The notes beneath the pieces are model-generated. The model saw nothing but the letters and a program-made list of their open reading frames with translations. It had not been told where the DNA came from and did no database searches. Positions 22,116 to 31,055 of a stretch of DNA of 64,000 nucleotides are shown one piece after another (the stretch's first letter is position 1; each line of letters opens with the position of its first letter). Source of the DNA: Bimuria novae-zelandiae CBS 107.79. Lineage: Eukaryota > Ascomycota > Dothideomycetes > Pleosporales > Didymosphaeriaceae. Both the position numbers and the translations under genes were made by a program. The stretch spans positions 343,826 through 407,825 of the forward strand of contig ML976713.1 in the NCBI GenBank assembly GCA_010015655.1, in the 5' to 3' direction.

Positions 22116-23441
22116 ATGTCTTCAGCGCTCCAGCCCCCGCCAACGTACATCAATGACTCCCACAAGAAGTGGGACACGACGATATTTATCATCGTCCTAC
22201 TCATTATTGCGGCCACGACAACCATAGCACGTTTCATACTGCGGTGGAAATCCAGAACTTTTGGTATGGACGACTGGGCAATGATCCCGGCTTTGGTACG
22301 ACAGCCTCTCCGCCGATTCGAATATCGGTTCTGACTGCGCAGGCCGGTTATCTCGCACATTCGACATTAGGCGTGTATGTAAATGCGCGAGCTGGGATCG
22401 GAAAGCCTCTGTGGGAGGTGTCTATTCAAGAATTTGAGTTATGGTTGAAAGTGAGCATGACCGCAAGCATGCAAATGACAGCAGAGTTGACAAAGAGCGC
22501 CATCTAGGGTATCCTTCTGTCATGCTTTCTCTATGCACTATCCAGCGGCTTGATTCGCATCTCCATCCTCCTCTTCTACGACCGCGTCTTTTCCAAAACG
22601 AACAGGCTTATGCGACTGGCGATACGGATTACGTTGGCTATGACCCTGGTGTACATCATCACCTTCGACATCTATGCTAGTTTCCTCTGCAAACCACTCC
22701 ACAAATTCTGGAAGCCATTCGAGAGAGCTCAGTACTGTGGTGACAACATCATCAAGTGGATATTTGACTCGGCTGTATATGGGTACTCCTTGATTCTAGA
22801 CCTTGTTCTCCTAACTCTCCCCGCTATTCCTGTCTTGAAATTGCAACTCTCCACCCCAAAGAAAATTGGGGTTTTGGTCATGTTTGCGATGGGAGCCAGG
22901 TGAGTAATCCAGTGCCTCCTTATTGTATCTGTGCACGGATCCTAACGCGCCCTGAAGCGCTTGTATCGCCGCCACGTACAAACTAATTGTCTTCGGTCTG
23001 CAATGGGGTCGCATGGGGTATATTGATCCACGCTGTGAGTCACTGCCACAACAATCTCGTGCTTCCTTTCATACTCACAGGATCACAGGGGCAAACCAAC
23101 AGCTCAGTCTAGTTATTCCTCCACAATTTGATTCGTACGGCCACACCATGTGGATACCCACGCAAGCCGAACTCTCAGCAGCCATAATTGGCTCATCGCT
23201 GATCGCATTGAAGCCATATCTTCAACGTTCGATCCAGATAATTACCACTGCGTTGGGTGACATTGTCAGGACCATCAGCTCGAAATCTCAAGCTCCAAAG
23301 GATTCCGGTCAATTCCCGTCACATTCACCAGGTGGGCCTGTTCAGATCCGCTCCACCGACAAGTACGTTCGAATGGATGAATCTAGCACCGCCCTTAACG
23401 AAGAATTTGAGCTTGGCGATCCGGGTCAGAAAAGGACGTGA
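22116..23441 (+). CDS. SAT4/PTH11-type integral membrane protein
   Basis: This is a fungal rhodopsin-like seven-helix membrane protein of the family often annotated as integral membrane protein PTH11-like. Exons: 22,116-22,295 (first helix FIIVLLIIAATTTIARFILR, then GMDDWAM), 22,343-22,450 (AGYLAHSTLGVYV), 22,508-22,899 (LIRISILLFYDRVF, conserved Cys in FLCKP and YCGD), then from 22,958 (CIAATYKLIVFG), ending in an exon to the stop near 23,441 that holds GHTMWIPTQAELSAAIIGSS and a polar tail. Introns 22,296-22,342, 22,451-22,507 and 22,900-22,957 are GT-AG. The last junction around 23,035-23,100 could not be resolved without a stop, so that exon may be mis-joined or damaged. Related proteins occur near fungal metabolite clusters and as cell-surface receptors; the role here is unknown. 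Confidence 0.75.
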
Positions 23442-24556
23442 GGCACTCTGAATAGCTATATAGGGGCAATCAATAATCTTTAGCATTTACAGAGTGTCAG
23501 ATCGCTTGTGTATTCTAGGATGTAAAAAAGGACTTGTCTGCCAGTGCAACTCAGACTGGAAATGCGCAAATACTTGGGTTGTGGGTCCGGTCTCAAAGCC
23601 CATTTGAGATTTATGCGCGCTCTGATTTCCGAGATTGAGCTTAGATCCGTGCATGATTCGTGGCTTTCAAGATCAGAGCGCACGCCACTTCTGTTAAGAC
23701 TGTATCACCAGATTGATTGCCGTACAGCCAGAAGATGGTGGGGATGCATCGCCTATCTTTAGAGTTTTTTGTGCCACCAAGAATTTCTTCCATTTGTCTC
23801 GCTTTGATACTTTTCCCAAACGAGGGGCTTGTCATCGAAATAACACAGGTTGGCATTTGTCACTCCGTGGCGGTGTAGATTGCCAGCCATGGTGTTTGAA
23901 AGTCAATTACTGCCAAGACTCCGATAATCTGCAGTTACTGGCAGCAATTAAATGAGGCTCGTTAATTGGTTAGAGTAATATTCTTGGCCCGATGATAGCA
24001 ACCTTGCTCAAACGCTCCTGGTAGCAACTGCAAATCCCCAGCATGGACTCGGTAAACGTTTTTCCGTGCAAGAAGCCGTTGGCACTTGCAAAAACGGCAT
24101 CAGCCGTATCGGGGCAGTTACTGCAGATCATATGGCCGTTAAACTTTCGCTCCGGGCCGTTTGCAATCTTGGCTGCTTTATGGACCGATGCATGCCTTGC
24201 ATATCATCAGCGAACATAGGATAGTTATTGGTTACACCCTACCGCAGGGTTATTCCTATCTGTAGGTGAGCTGATGTTCATATACTGTGCCACAGTAATA
24301 CATTGTACTACTTCCTCAACCGACGCAGTGCTTCACACCCTACCGCAGGGCTATTCCTATCTGTAGGGTAAGCCAACGTTCATATGCTGTGCCACAGTAA
24401 CACATTGTACTACTACTTTGTTAACCGATGCAAGTGATGCACACCCTGCTAGTCATTAGCGAGCCCAGGAGAATGATTTCCGAGACACTACTGCGGGGCG
24501 TTGACGATTTATAGGCTAAACTGGCATGTATGAAACCCGAACCAAACACAATCCAC
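23442..24556. other. Intergenic region without recognisable gene
   Basis: Only short open frames occur over about 1.1 kb, and none has recognisable similarity. The one clear structure is a direct tandem duplication at 24,234-24,440. The right part contains the downstream region of cupin copy 2. Confidence 0.5.
24234..24440. repeat. Two tandem copies of a roughly 100-bp unit
   Basis: Both units start ACACCCTACCGCAGGG and contain ATTCCTATCTGTAGG, CTGTGCCACAGTAA and ACATTGTACTAC. The copies (about 24,234-24,334 and 24,335-24,440) differ at scattered positions, and a third start (ACACCCTGCTAG) follows at 24,441. It is non-coding as far as I can see. Confidence 0.8.
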
Positions 24557-25297
24557 CTACGAAGCAGCGAATCTCTTCTGAAAAATGGAGCTTCGCATCC
24601 TTTTCGCCGCCGTGTCCCAATCAGTTGTCCATTCCTTGTAGTAGGGTTGATACCCCATAACCCCGCCCAGCCATCTCCCTAACACAACGCCCATTACTCT
24701 GGAGACAGTCATTCCAAATGGAATGTACCAAGGTAATGCAATGCAAGACCCCCCGGCATCGAACATGGAAAGGATCTGAATAAATTCGATGGCTTGGCCT
24801 GTTGATATCATCGCGTCCATGTATCGATAGTAGTTTTCGTAGAAAATATAGTCCAGCATGCGGGGCCCTTGTGCTGCTGGGCCAGAGAGCAAAAATCTGG
24901 TCGTTTGTTGGTCGGAAGATAAGGGTCCGGGAATTACACGGTTGCGGACCCACGCCTCTACTGGTAGTTCATCATCCGAGGGAGTCAGGAGGATTCGCTT
25001 GGGACCCGCGTCGACGTAGAGACTCCCTTCAAGGACTTGGAAATATTCGACCTGCAAATAATGGAAATGAGCAGGGGGTTCGTGTTCTCGAAGACGAAGG
25101 AGGTGCGGGTGATGATCATGGAAGGTGACTTCAAGATTGAAGTTGCGCGTCGGGTGCAGAAGATTACGAAACGTGATGGCCCCATCGAAACTGCGAACTA
25201 CGTCAATATTTCAGATGAGCGTGGATGCGACAAGGTGCACTTACGCAGAAACAACTTCCTGTCCTGCTGTAATCGTCTTTGGTGGCGGTGGCGGCAT
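24557..25297 (-). CDS. Cupin-domain protein, copy 2
   Basis: Two exons fit: 25,297-25,245 (MPPPPPKTITAGQEVVS) and 25,190-24,557, joined by a 54-bp GTAAGT...CAG intron. The cupin motif is HFHYLQVEYFQVLEG (H-x-H-x4-E-x6-G). The same C-terminal plan as copy 1 follows: IQILSMFDAGG, a hydrophobic segment (ALPWYIPFGM...VVLGRWLGG), then GYQPYYKEWTTDWDTA and a basic end. It lacks the second intron that copy 1 has exactly before MFDAG. The frame is open throughout. It is transcribed divergently from BBE copy 2, 287 bp away, which suggests shared regulation. Function is unknown; a small isomerase, cyclase or dioxygenase role in a pathway is only a guess. Confidence 0.8.
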
Positions 25298-25584
25298 AGC
25301 AAAGGCTGATGGTGAGTGAGATTCGTTATGGGGTATTCACGCTTCCATGCCTCTCTGAGGTCATTGCCCTTATGTAGGCGTTCTCCGTGTAATTTACCAG
25401 CTGCTGTGCGCCAAGACTTAGCCGCCACGCTAGCCGGCGAGTTTCGCTCCAATCACTAAGCCCGGTTCTAGTTAAAAATATATATAAGGAAGAAGTACAC
25501 AATTTCGTAAATACTCGGCTGTCTCAAGTCATCCTATATACACATACCATCGTCGTCCTGATTTATTTACTCTTCGAGTACCTA
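25298..25584. promoter_or_regulatory. Bidirectional promoter between cupin copy 2 and BBE copy 2
   Basis: The 287-bp divergent intergenic stretch has a CCAAT motif at about 25,449 and a TATA-like AATATATATAAGG around 25,478-25,489. The latter is about 100 bp before the BBE start codon. These are consensus matches by eye only; no pathway-specific operator could be defined. Confidence 0.5.
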
Positions 25585-26245
25585 ATGGCCCCACTTTCGG
25601 TAATCTGCCTTGTATTGGCTGGAGCAAGCCAAGCAGCATCTTTCTCCAGATTTGCTCCATCTTTGGCTCCCCGTCTCAATGCAAATAAACCAATTGATGC
25701 ATTCGTCGATTCACTGAGACTGCAGAAGGAACAAGTGCAGGTAGTGCATGACTATCTAGTGAAGGACAGTAATCTCGACGCCTACCTTGGACATAGAAGC
25801 TATGACAGCACTCAATTGGCCGCCACGGCGTGCGGAACGCTCGAGATTCTCCTGGGAAAAGATTCTGTAGACACGTCTCCCGTGAACGAGACTGTTGTCC
25901 AAGAAAGTTGGTAAGTGAATTCTGCATTTTCTGATTTCCCTGTTGAATGCTTACAAGTTTTAGGTCGCAAACAGCCTGGTTGTCACCGAACTGTGCATCT
26001 TTTCCGGATTCCAAAGAGGATGTGTCCCTAATTATTAAGACGGTGCAATTTTTCGGCACTCAATTCATGGTGCGGAGTGGGGGCCACTCTCCCAATCCCG
26101 GCTTCTCCTCTCTTGCAGGACCAGGATTACTCATTGATCTCCAGAGGCTGAACCGAATAAGTCTGAGTCGGGACGGAAAGACGGTGGCGTTGGAACCAGG
26201 AGCTCGATGGGGAGCTGTTTATTCCACCTTAGATCCATACAATGT

Positions 26246-26250
26246 CAGTG
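26246..26250 (+). repeat. Left copy of the 5-bp target duplication (CAGTG)
   Basis: CAGTG occurs directly before the left LTR and again at 27,910-27,914 directly after the right LTR. One copy belongs to the oxidoreductase codons encoding V-S-V. This shows integrase-mediated insertion and fixes the element boundaries to the base. Confidence 0.92.
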
Positions 26251-26440
26251 TGTAAGAGCTAGTGATCCATATGCATACAAAAGAAATTGAGAGTTGTATA
26301 TGTTGTTGTATTGGTTGAAGCTACGAACAGTAGGTATACATGGGTGGCTGTAAACAGCGCTAGTGCAGGATGGGTAGTCGCATCTCAACAGAGGTGAGGC
26401 GCCACTATAAGTGGGGAAAGGGAGACTCCAAACCGTGACA
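26251..26440 (-). repeat. 3' LTR of the gag-only element (190 bp)
   Basis: A direct repeat identical by eye to 27,720-27,909. Read in the element's direction it begins TGTCACGGTTTGGAG and ends CTCTTACA. It is preceded by a purine-rich tract, as expected for plus-strand priming. Confidence 0.92.
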
Positions 26441-26554
26441 CACCCCCCAGTTGTCACCAAGTCAGCGAGTTGGTGATGACTGACCCTCATCCATAAGATT
26501 GATCACAAGCGACGTCTGGCTGTGAGGTAGTAGGCCGTTGTCTACCTGAATAGT

Positions 26555-27526
26555 TTAATAAGAACTCTTTAAGGCGTCATCAATGCGCTTTGCGACCTTT
26601 AGGTCCTTTCGAGCTTGTTCAACCTTGCGAACTCCAATAGATGGTGGCGTCCAGTCTTTTGGTCGACTTGGATGATTTGGATTAAGTATATAGCAATCGT
26701 GCAGAGCATGCGATAGCCCACAAATGCAAGGCGGTTTCGCAATCCCAAGCTCAGCAACGGAGGTAGATAGAGTACCCACTTCAGCAGTCGGGGCAGCGCG
26801 GCGAGTGTACTTTGTCATCTTTTCAATGTAGGTAGGTAGGCTGGGTGGATCGGTACCGTTCATCTCATGTTCGTATACCTGATCAAGGCAGGTAGCAGCG
26901 TAGTTCGGGTGATGAGCTTGGCAGGCAATCAAGAAATCCTCCTGAGGCCTGTATCCAGTCGTTTCTGGCAGGTTGATTGATTGGCATTGGGAAGTAATGT
27001 GTACCCAGTCAGCCATCCATTTGTCGAGTTTTTTTGGATTGCGTGGAGCAGTCTTTAAATTAGTGTATCTTGCTATTAAGTCGCGACTCCTATCAGCTGT
27101 AGACGGACAGAACTGCTTCTTGAGAGCGACAAGTCGATCGTAAACAGTAGGTAGGTCCTGGATCAGGTAGAGATGACGCGTAGCGATAGACCAAGTAATC
27201 TCGGTATTTAGCTGCACTAGCGCTCTCTCCTGTTTCTGTTGCGTGATCTCTTCGAGTCTCCATTGGTCAACCTCCCATCGGTATGACTCACGATCCTCAG
27301 TGGATAGGTCAGAGAGCTTGGAAGCTCTAGCCTTATAGTCAGTGAGCTGAGGCTTAGGATTGGCAGCCTCTAGGTCAGGTATGCTCTCCTTTGGTGTATC
27401 TGGATTGACGTATAGCCAGATCTTGTGATCCTTGGCGAAGTCTTTGCGGAGGAAGATCCAGTTAAACCAGTCATCTGGTTTATCAAGGATAACAGCGACT
27501 CGGGTCACTGCCAGCTCTGTAGCCAT
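26555..27526 (-). CDS. Copia-type Gag protein, intact
   Basis: This is an uninterrupted 323-codon frame starting MATELAVTRVAV and containing a copia gag domain of the UBN2/retrotran_gag type: W-N-WIFLRKDFAKDHKIW near residue 20, a helical middle with YLIQDLPTVYDRLVALKKQF, and LDKWMADWVHITSQC. The tail has CICGLSHALHDCYILNPNHPSRP, a degenerate zinc knuckle followed by the LNP-xRP block typical of fungal copia Gag. It would form the virus-like particle coat. It is the only full-length transposon protein in the window. A stop follows at once; there is no frame leading into pol. Confidence 0.9.
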   Translation of the reverse strand: MATELAVTRVAVILDKPDDWFNWIFLRKDFAKDHKIWLYVNPDTPKESIPDLEAANPKPQLTDYKARASKLSDLSTEDRESYRWEVDQWRLEEITQQKQERALVQLNTEITWSIATRHLYLIQDLPTVYDRLVALKKQFCPSTADRSRDLIARYTNLKTAPRNPKKLDKWMADWVHITSQCQSINLPETTGYRPQEDFLIACQAHHPNYAATCLDQVYEHEMNGTDPPSLPTYIEKMTKYTRRAAPTAEVGTLSTSVAELGIAKPPCICGLSHALHDCYILNPNHPSRPKDWTPPSIGVRKVEQARKDLKVAKRIDDALKSSY

Positions 27527-27555
27527 CGTGTGCGTAGGGCAGACGCAACAATCGT

Positions 27556-27682
27556 GCGCTATGAGGGACGCGGTAATCGTGCGCTATGAGGGACGCGGTA
27601 ATCGTACGGCTATGAGGGGCCTGGTAATCGTGCGCTATGAGGGACGCGGTAATTGTACGGCTATGAGGGGCCTAGTAATCGT
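27556..27682 (-). repeat. Tandem repeats in the leader of the gag-only element
   Basis: Units of about 30 bases built from CTATGAGGGACGCGGTAAT and CTATGAGGGGCCTGGTAAT alternate roughly four times between the 5' LTR and gag. Two variants (TCGTGCG and TGTACGG) alternate. A role in RNA packaging or structure is possible but unproven. Confidence 0.8.
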
Positions 27683-27706
27683 ACAATGGGTACAGCAAAG
27701 ATGCAT

Positions 27707-27719
27707 CCGGGCTCATAAC
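27707..27719 (-). promoter_or_regulatory. Primer binding site for half of initiator tRNA-Met
   Basis: On the plus strand the bases next to the 5' LTR read CCGGGCTCATAAC, the anticodon stem-loop (CTCATAA loop with the CAT anticodon) of initiator tRNA-Met. The retroelement RNA is its complement. Priming from a tRNA cleaved in the anticodon loop is known for Drosophila copia and yeast Ty5. The same site, with RIP changes, lies next to the 5' LTRs at 45,563 and 61,657. Confidence 0.82.
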
Positions 27720-27909
27720 TGTAAGAGCTAGTGATCCATATGCATACAAAAGAAATTGAGAGTTGTATATGTTGTTGTATTGGTTGAAGCTACGAACAGT
27801 AGGTATACATGGGTGGCTGTAAACAGCGCTAGTGCAGGATGGGTAGTCGCATCTCAACAGAGGTGAGGCGCCACTATAAGTGGGGAAAGGGAGACTCCAA
27901 ACCGTGACA
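27720..27909 (-). repeat. 5' LTR of the gag-only element (190 bp)
   Basis: The upstream LTR in the element's own direction. It looks identical to 26,251-26,440, implying little time since insertion. It should carry the element's promoter, though no TATA box is obvious. Confidence 0.92.
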
Positions 27910-29356
27910 CAGTGTCATTGGCGCGAGAATCCCCCACGTTGGTGTTGGTGGTACATTTCTTGGAGGTAGGTTTTGAACCTCACTTATTTTTGCTTTCGCA
28001 CTCTTACCCTTTCTAGGTGGTTACTTCTATTTCTCGGGTCAGTATGGAACGGCAGCAGATAACCTCAAGAACGTTAAGGTACGTATGCGGTGCCCTTCCC
28101 ATCTATGTAGTCCCACCTGTTCCATCTATCTTACATATTTGAAGATTGTGCTCGCGAAGGGTTCAATTATTGATGCCAATGCAAAAGAAAACACGGATTT
28201 GTTTTGGGCGCTGAAAGGAGGGGGGCCAAACTAAGGTAATGACCACTAACCCTCATCATAATCATTTCTTAGCCATGCCTATTTGACTAACTTGCATTAA
28301 CAGGTATCGTGGTGGAATACGTTGCTTATACTACTCCAGTCAAGGACATGTGGTATCAGGTGGGCATTTACGCTAGTGCTCAGGTCCCCGCAATTCTGGA
28401 TGCTTTTGCAAAGTGGCAGAACACGGGTGCTACGGACCTCAAGTCTACCGTCGCATTGATAATTGGCCTCCAAACTACAACTCTAGGCTTCTTCTACTCC
28501 GAGCCTGCGAGTAAGCCCAAAGCGTTCGAGCTCTTCTATGACATACCTTCTCTGGCCATTGCTATACCCCCCACAAATGGTACAGTTAACAGTCTTACTC
28601 AAGTCTTGGGTTCCACATTCTCTAATGTGCCCCAGCGGTAAGTCTCTTCGATGAAGATCTATCCATGAAACAAGCTGTTTATTCGTAACTAGACATGATT
28701 ATCGCGCTGCGAGCTCAAAAGTCGACGCGCAGCTCTACAATGATGTTTACGATTTCTGGCGGCAAGAGGCTTCCGCCGTCCACAACACCACTGGTGCAAA
28801 CATGACCTTCACCTTACAACCGGTACCAGCAAACCTTGCACAAGAAGGAAGCAGAAAAGGTGGAAATCCCATGGGCGTTCCAACAGAAGCACACCAATGT
28901 AATATTGTCGAAGTCTCCCACTTTGCGTTACAAGTGCTGACAAGATTAAAGGGTGGGCCACGCTAGTCGACTGGACACACGCCAAAGACGATGAAATCGT
29001 CCGAGCAGTCCCAATCGCGACAGAAAAGAAATGGAAGGAACTGAGTGAGAAGCGAGGGCTAGATGTGAAGTATAGGTTCCTAAACGATGCATCTAGAGAC
29101 CAGAACCCACTTGCTACGTATGGCACAGAGAACTTGCAAAGGTTAAAACAAATTGCAATCAAGTATGACCCAGGTAAGGTCTTTCAAAATCTGCAAAATG
29201 ATGGTTTCCTAGTATCTAAAGCATAACTTGTTTCGATAGTTTATACTTCGCATGTTAATCTATCAGCAAGCATACATTAAACACGCTCCTTAGAAAGCTT
29301 AAAAAATACATAGAACCTATCTAGTTTTGTAACAGTCGCTTACCAGCACACCTAGC

Positions 29357-30272
29357 TTAGGCCGGGACGCCGTTCACCATCCAGGTCAGCAAGGACTTGT
29401 CAGCTAGGATCTCTTCCTTGCGCGCGACCAGCTCCTCTGCATCCCAGTTGGACCACACAAACTTCCCCTTCAAGAAGTCGGCCTCGGGCGAAGCAAGCCA
29501 GACGAACGTGTGACCCGCAAGGTCAGCTATTGGCAAATCAGCAAGGCGCCCGACACAACGAAGGTACAGTACAAGGTATCTTACGTGAATCAGGCGCAGC
29601 GGCGGTATGACCGTTGAGGTCCGTGGGAGCCCAGCAAGGGTGGGTGCTGATGATGCGCAGGTCGGGGTGCTCGGCGGCAGCGTAGTCCATCAACTTGAGA
29701 GCGAGAGCCTTGGAGAGCGGGTAGGTGCCTGCACCGGGCCAGGGGGCCGTGTGCGCCATGGATGTGTTGGAGTGGATGAACACGGCGCCATTGGCCGCAT
29801 TAGGGAGGAAAGCCTGTAACGAATGGAGGACCGTGACAGCGTTAAGCTCGACAGTGGACATGAGGCCTTCGGCGGTCAAATCAGCGATCATGCCTCCCTG
29901 TCCGAACACGCTCGCGTTCGCAATGAGCACGTCAATCTTTCCAAATTCCTGGGCAACGGCGTTGAAGGCGGCGACCGTGTCCTCCTTCTTGACGAGGTCG
30001 ACAACCTTGTACGAGACGGTGGTGCCGGCGGCGGCGGCGGCGGTGATGGTCTTCTTGCCTTCCTCGAGCTTGTCGGCGCGTCGACCCATGATCACAACCG
30101 ACTTTGCGCCAGCTTTGGCAAAGGCGACGCTGATGGCAAGGCCGATGCCAGTGGCTCCACCGGTGACGACGACGTTCTTACCCTTGGCCGAAAGCTCGGG
30201 GCGGGTGGGGTCGATGTAAGGGTATGGCTTGGTGTGCCATGTCTTGGTGAATGAGGGAAATGAAGGGGCCAT
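29357..30272 (-). CDS. Short-chain dehydrogenase/reductase
   Basis: A two-exon gene (30,272-29,585 and 29,526-29,357; 58-bp GTAAGA...TAG intron) encoding about 285 residues. The NAD(P)-binding motif is TGGATGIG near residue 37, followed by VVIMGRRADKL, the NAS structural motif, a catalytic Ser in IHSNTS, and Y-x-x-x-K (YPLSK) near residue 185. The second exon completes the C-terminus with GHTFVWLASPEADFLKGKF and VWSNWDAEELVARKEEI. It is a classical SDR oxidoreductase with substrate unknown; the C-terminal WDAEEL block is common in fungal metabolite-cluster SDRs. The frame is intact. It converges on BBE copy 2 with 130 bp between the stops and may be part of the same pathway. Confidence 0.9.
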
Positions 30273-30424
30273 TGCTGCGATGGAACTTTGGCGAGCTTGT
30301 GGTTTATGTGGTTGTTAGGAGAAGGGTGTGGAGGCTGCACGGTGTTGGGAGCAAATGTAAATGTGAAGAGCGCACAATTGAGACAGAGTTGTAGTATCAA
30401 AGGCCCTCGGTGTGGAGCAAACCA

Positions 30425-30436
30425 AGATTATATATG
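30425..30436 (-). promoter_or_regulatory. TATA-like box upstream of the SDR gene
   Basis: On the minus strand CATATATAATC lies about 155 bp upstream of the SDR start codon. It is the only strong TATA match in this intergenic region. A core promoter role is inferred. Confidence 0.4.
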
Positions 30437-31053
30437 CGGTAGTGCAGGTGCAAGCTGACAAATGTAGGTCGAGTCGTGCCTTTCCTCCTTCACTTTGGAT
30501 GGCAGCCTCGCAAGTCAAAATACGTCGACTGGTAGCACGACAGCTGTCACGTGCGGGCTAACTGGCCGGCGGGTATCATTAGAAACCTGGTCAGAGACAG
30601 CGAATGGGCGTTTTCGCAATATCAGAAGGCATCGGCATGCAGCATTGCCCGCCTAGCTCATATCAAGCAAGTTTCCGAAACCCCGAAAATCCCGGGGGCG
30701 TGGCACTAGGTGGTTTTCGCATCCATGTAATATCCCATCGCCATCCCTATGGTTTCTCTGTCTCCACCGCTTGGCGTGGAATCCTTCCTGCCTCTACGCC
30801 ACTTCCTTGCCGCAGGCGCCCCGTATCAGGTACATGTCCGAAGGTTTGCTGCGGCGGCGGCACATCGAGGGCTTGCCCCGCCAGCTACCACCTACCTGTA
30901 GCCTGCAGGTCACATAGGCGCTACATTGCAGATGCTAACCTGCGTGTTGCTACCAGCCTGATTGCGAGTGGCCAGTCTTTCAATGTGCTTCCCGGAAAGC
31001 TAATGCGTATACGGTCGATGCTGGTAATGGATTGATGGGAGCAAGATGTTGGG
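30437..31053. other. Intergenic region, no gene recognised
   Basis: The bases upstream of the SDR contain a 143-codon plus-strand frame (30,604-31,035) with no recognisable domain and an unusual composition. I treat it as chance. The host sequence breaks off at 31,053 where a Fot/pogo relic is inserted and resumes at 32,983. Confidence 0.5.
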
Positions 31054-31055
31054 TA

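Larger units (their letters stand above)
26251..27909 (-). mobile_element. Gag-only LTR retrotransposon (TR-GAG type, copia lineage)
   Basis: The element is 1,659 bp with two 190-bp direct repeats (26,251-26,440 and 27,720-27,909) that look identical by eye. The ends are TGT...ACA and the target duplication is CAGTG. It reads on the minus strand: 5' LTR at 27,909-27,720, primer binding site at 27,719-27,707, leader with tandem repeats, gag at 27,526-26,555, polypurine tract (CTGGGGGGTG) at about 26,450-26,441, 3' LTR. No protease, integrase or polymerase is present and there is no room for them. Unlike nearly every other repeat here, it has no RIP-type stops. It must depend on an autonomous copia for movement. 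Confidence 0.93.
25585..29226 (+). pseudogene. Secreted FAD-linked oxidoreductase, BBE family, copy 2, split by an LTR element
   Basis: The same enzyme family as the gene at 14,518-16,090. The signal peptide starts MAPLSVICLVLAGASQA. Exons by GT-AG introns: 25,585-25,910; 25,964-26,250 plus 27,915-27,965 (one exon interrupted by the element at 26,251-27,909); 28,017-28,078; 28,145-28,235; 28,304-28,637; 28,693-28,898; 28,952-29,226. Landmarks are MVRSGGHSPN (FAD-linking His), IGARIPHVGVGGTFLGG across the insertion site, [25 protein letters not shown] and KYDPGKVFQNLQ. The frame resumes exactly if the element and one copy of its 5-bp duplication are ignored. A separate TAA at 28,232-28,234 falls just before an intron, where the family has PN-F/Y-G. 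The gene was therefore lost in two ways. It is divergent from cupin copy 2 and convergent with the SDR. Confidence 0.88.

Noticed and set aside
29725..30254. Plus-strand frames of 143 and 164 codons opposite the SDR gene
   Set aside because: Antisense shadows of the clearly recognisable SDR coding sequence.
30604..31035. A 143-codon plus-strand frame
   Set aside because: No domain, unusual composition and no neighbouring support; not called as a gene.
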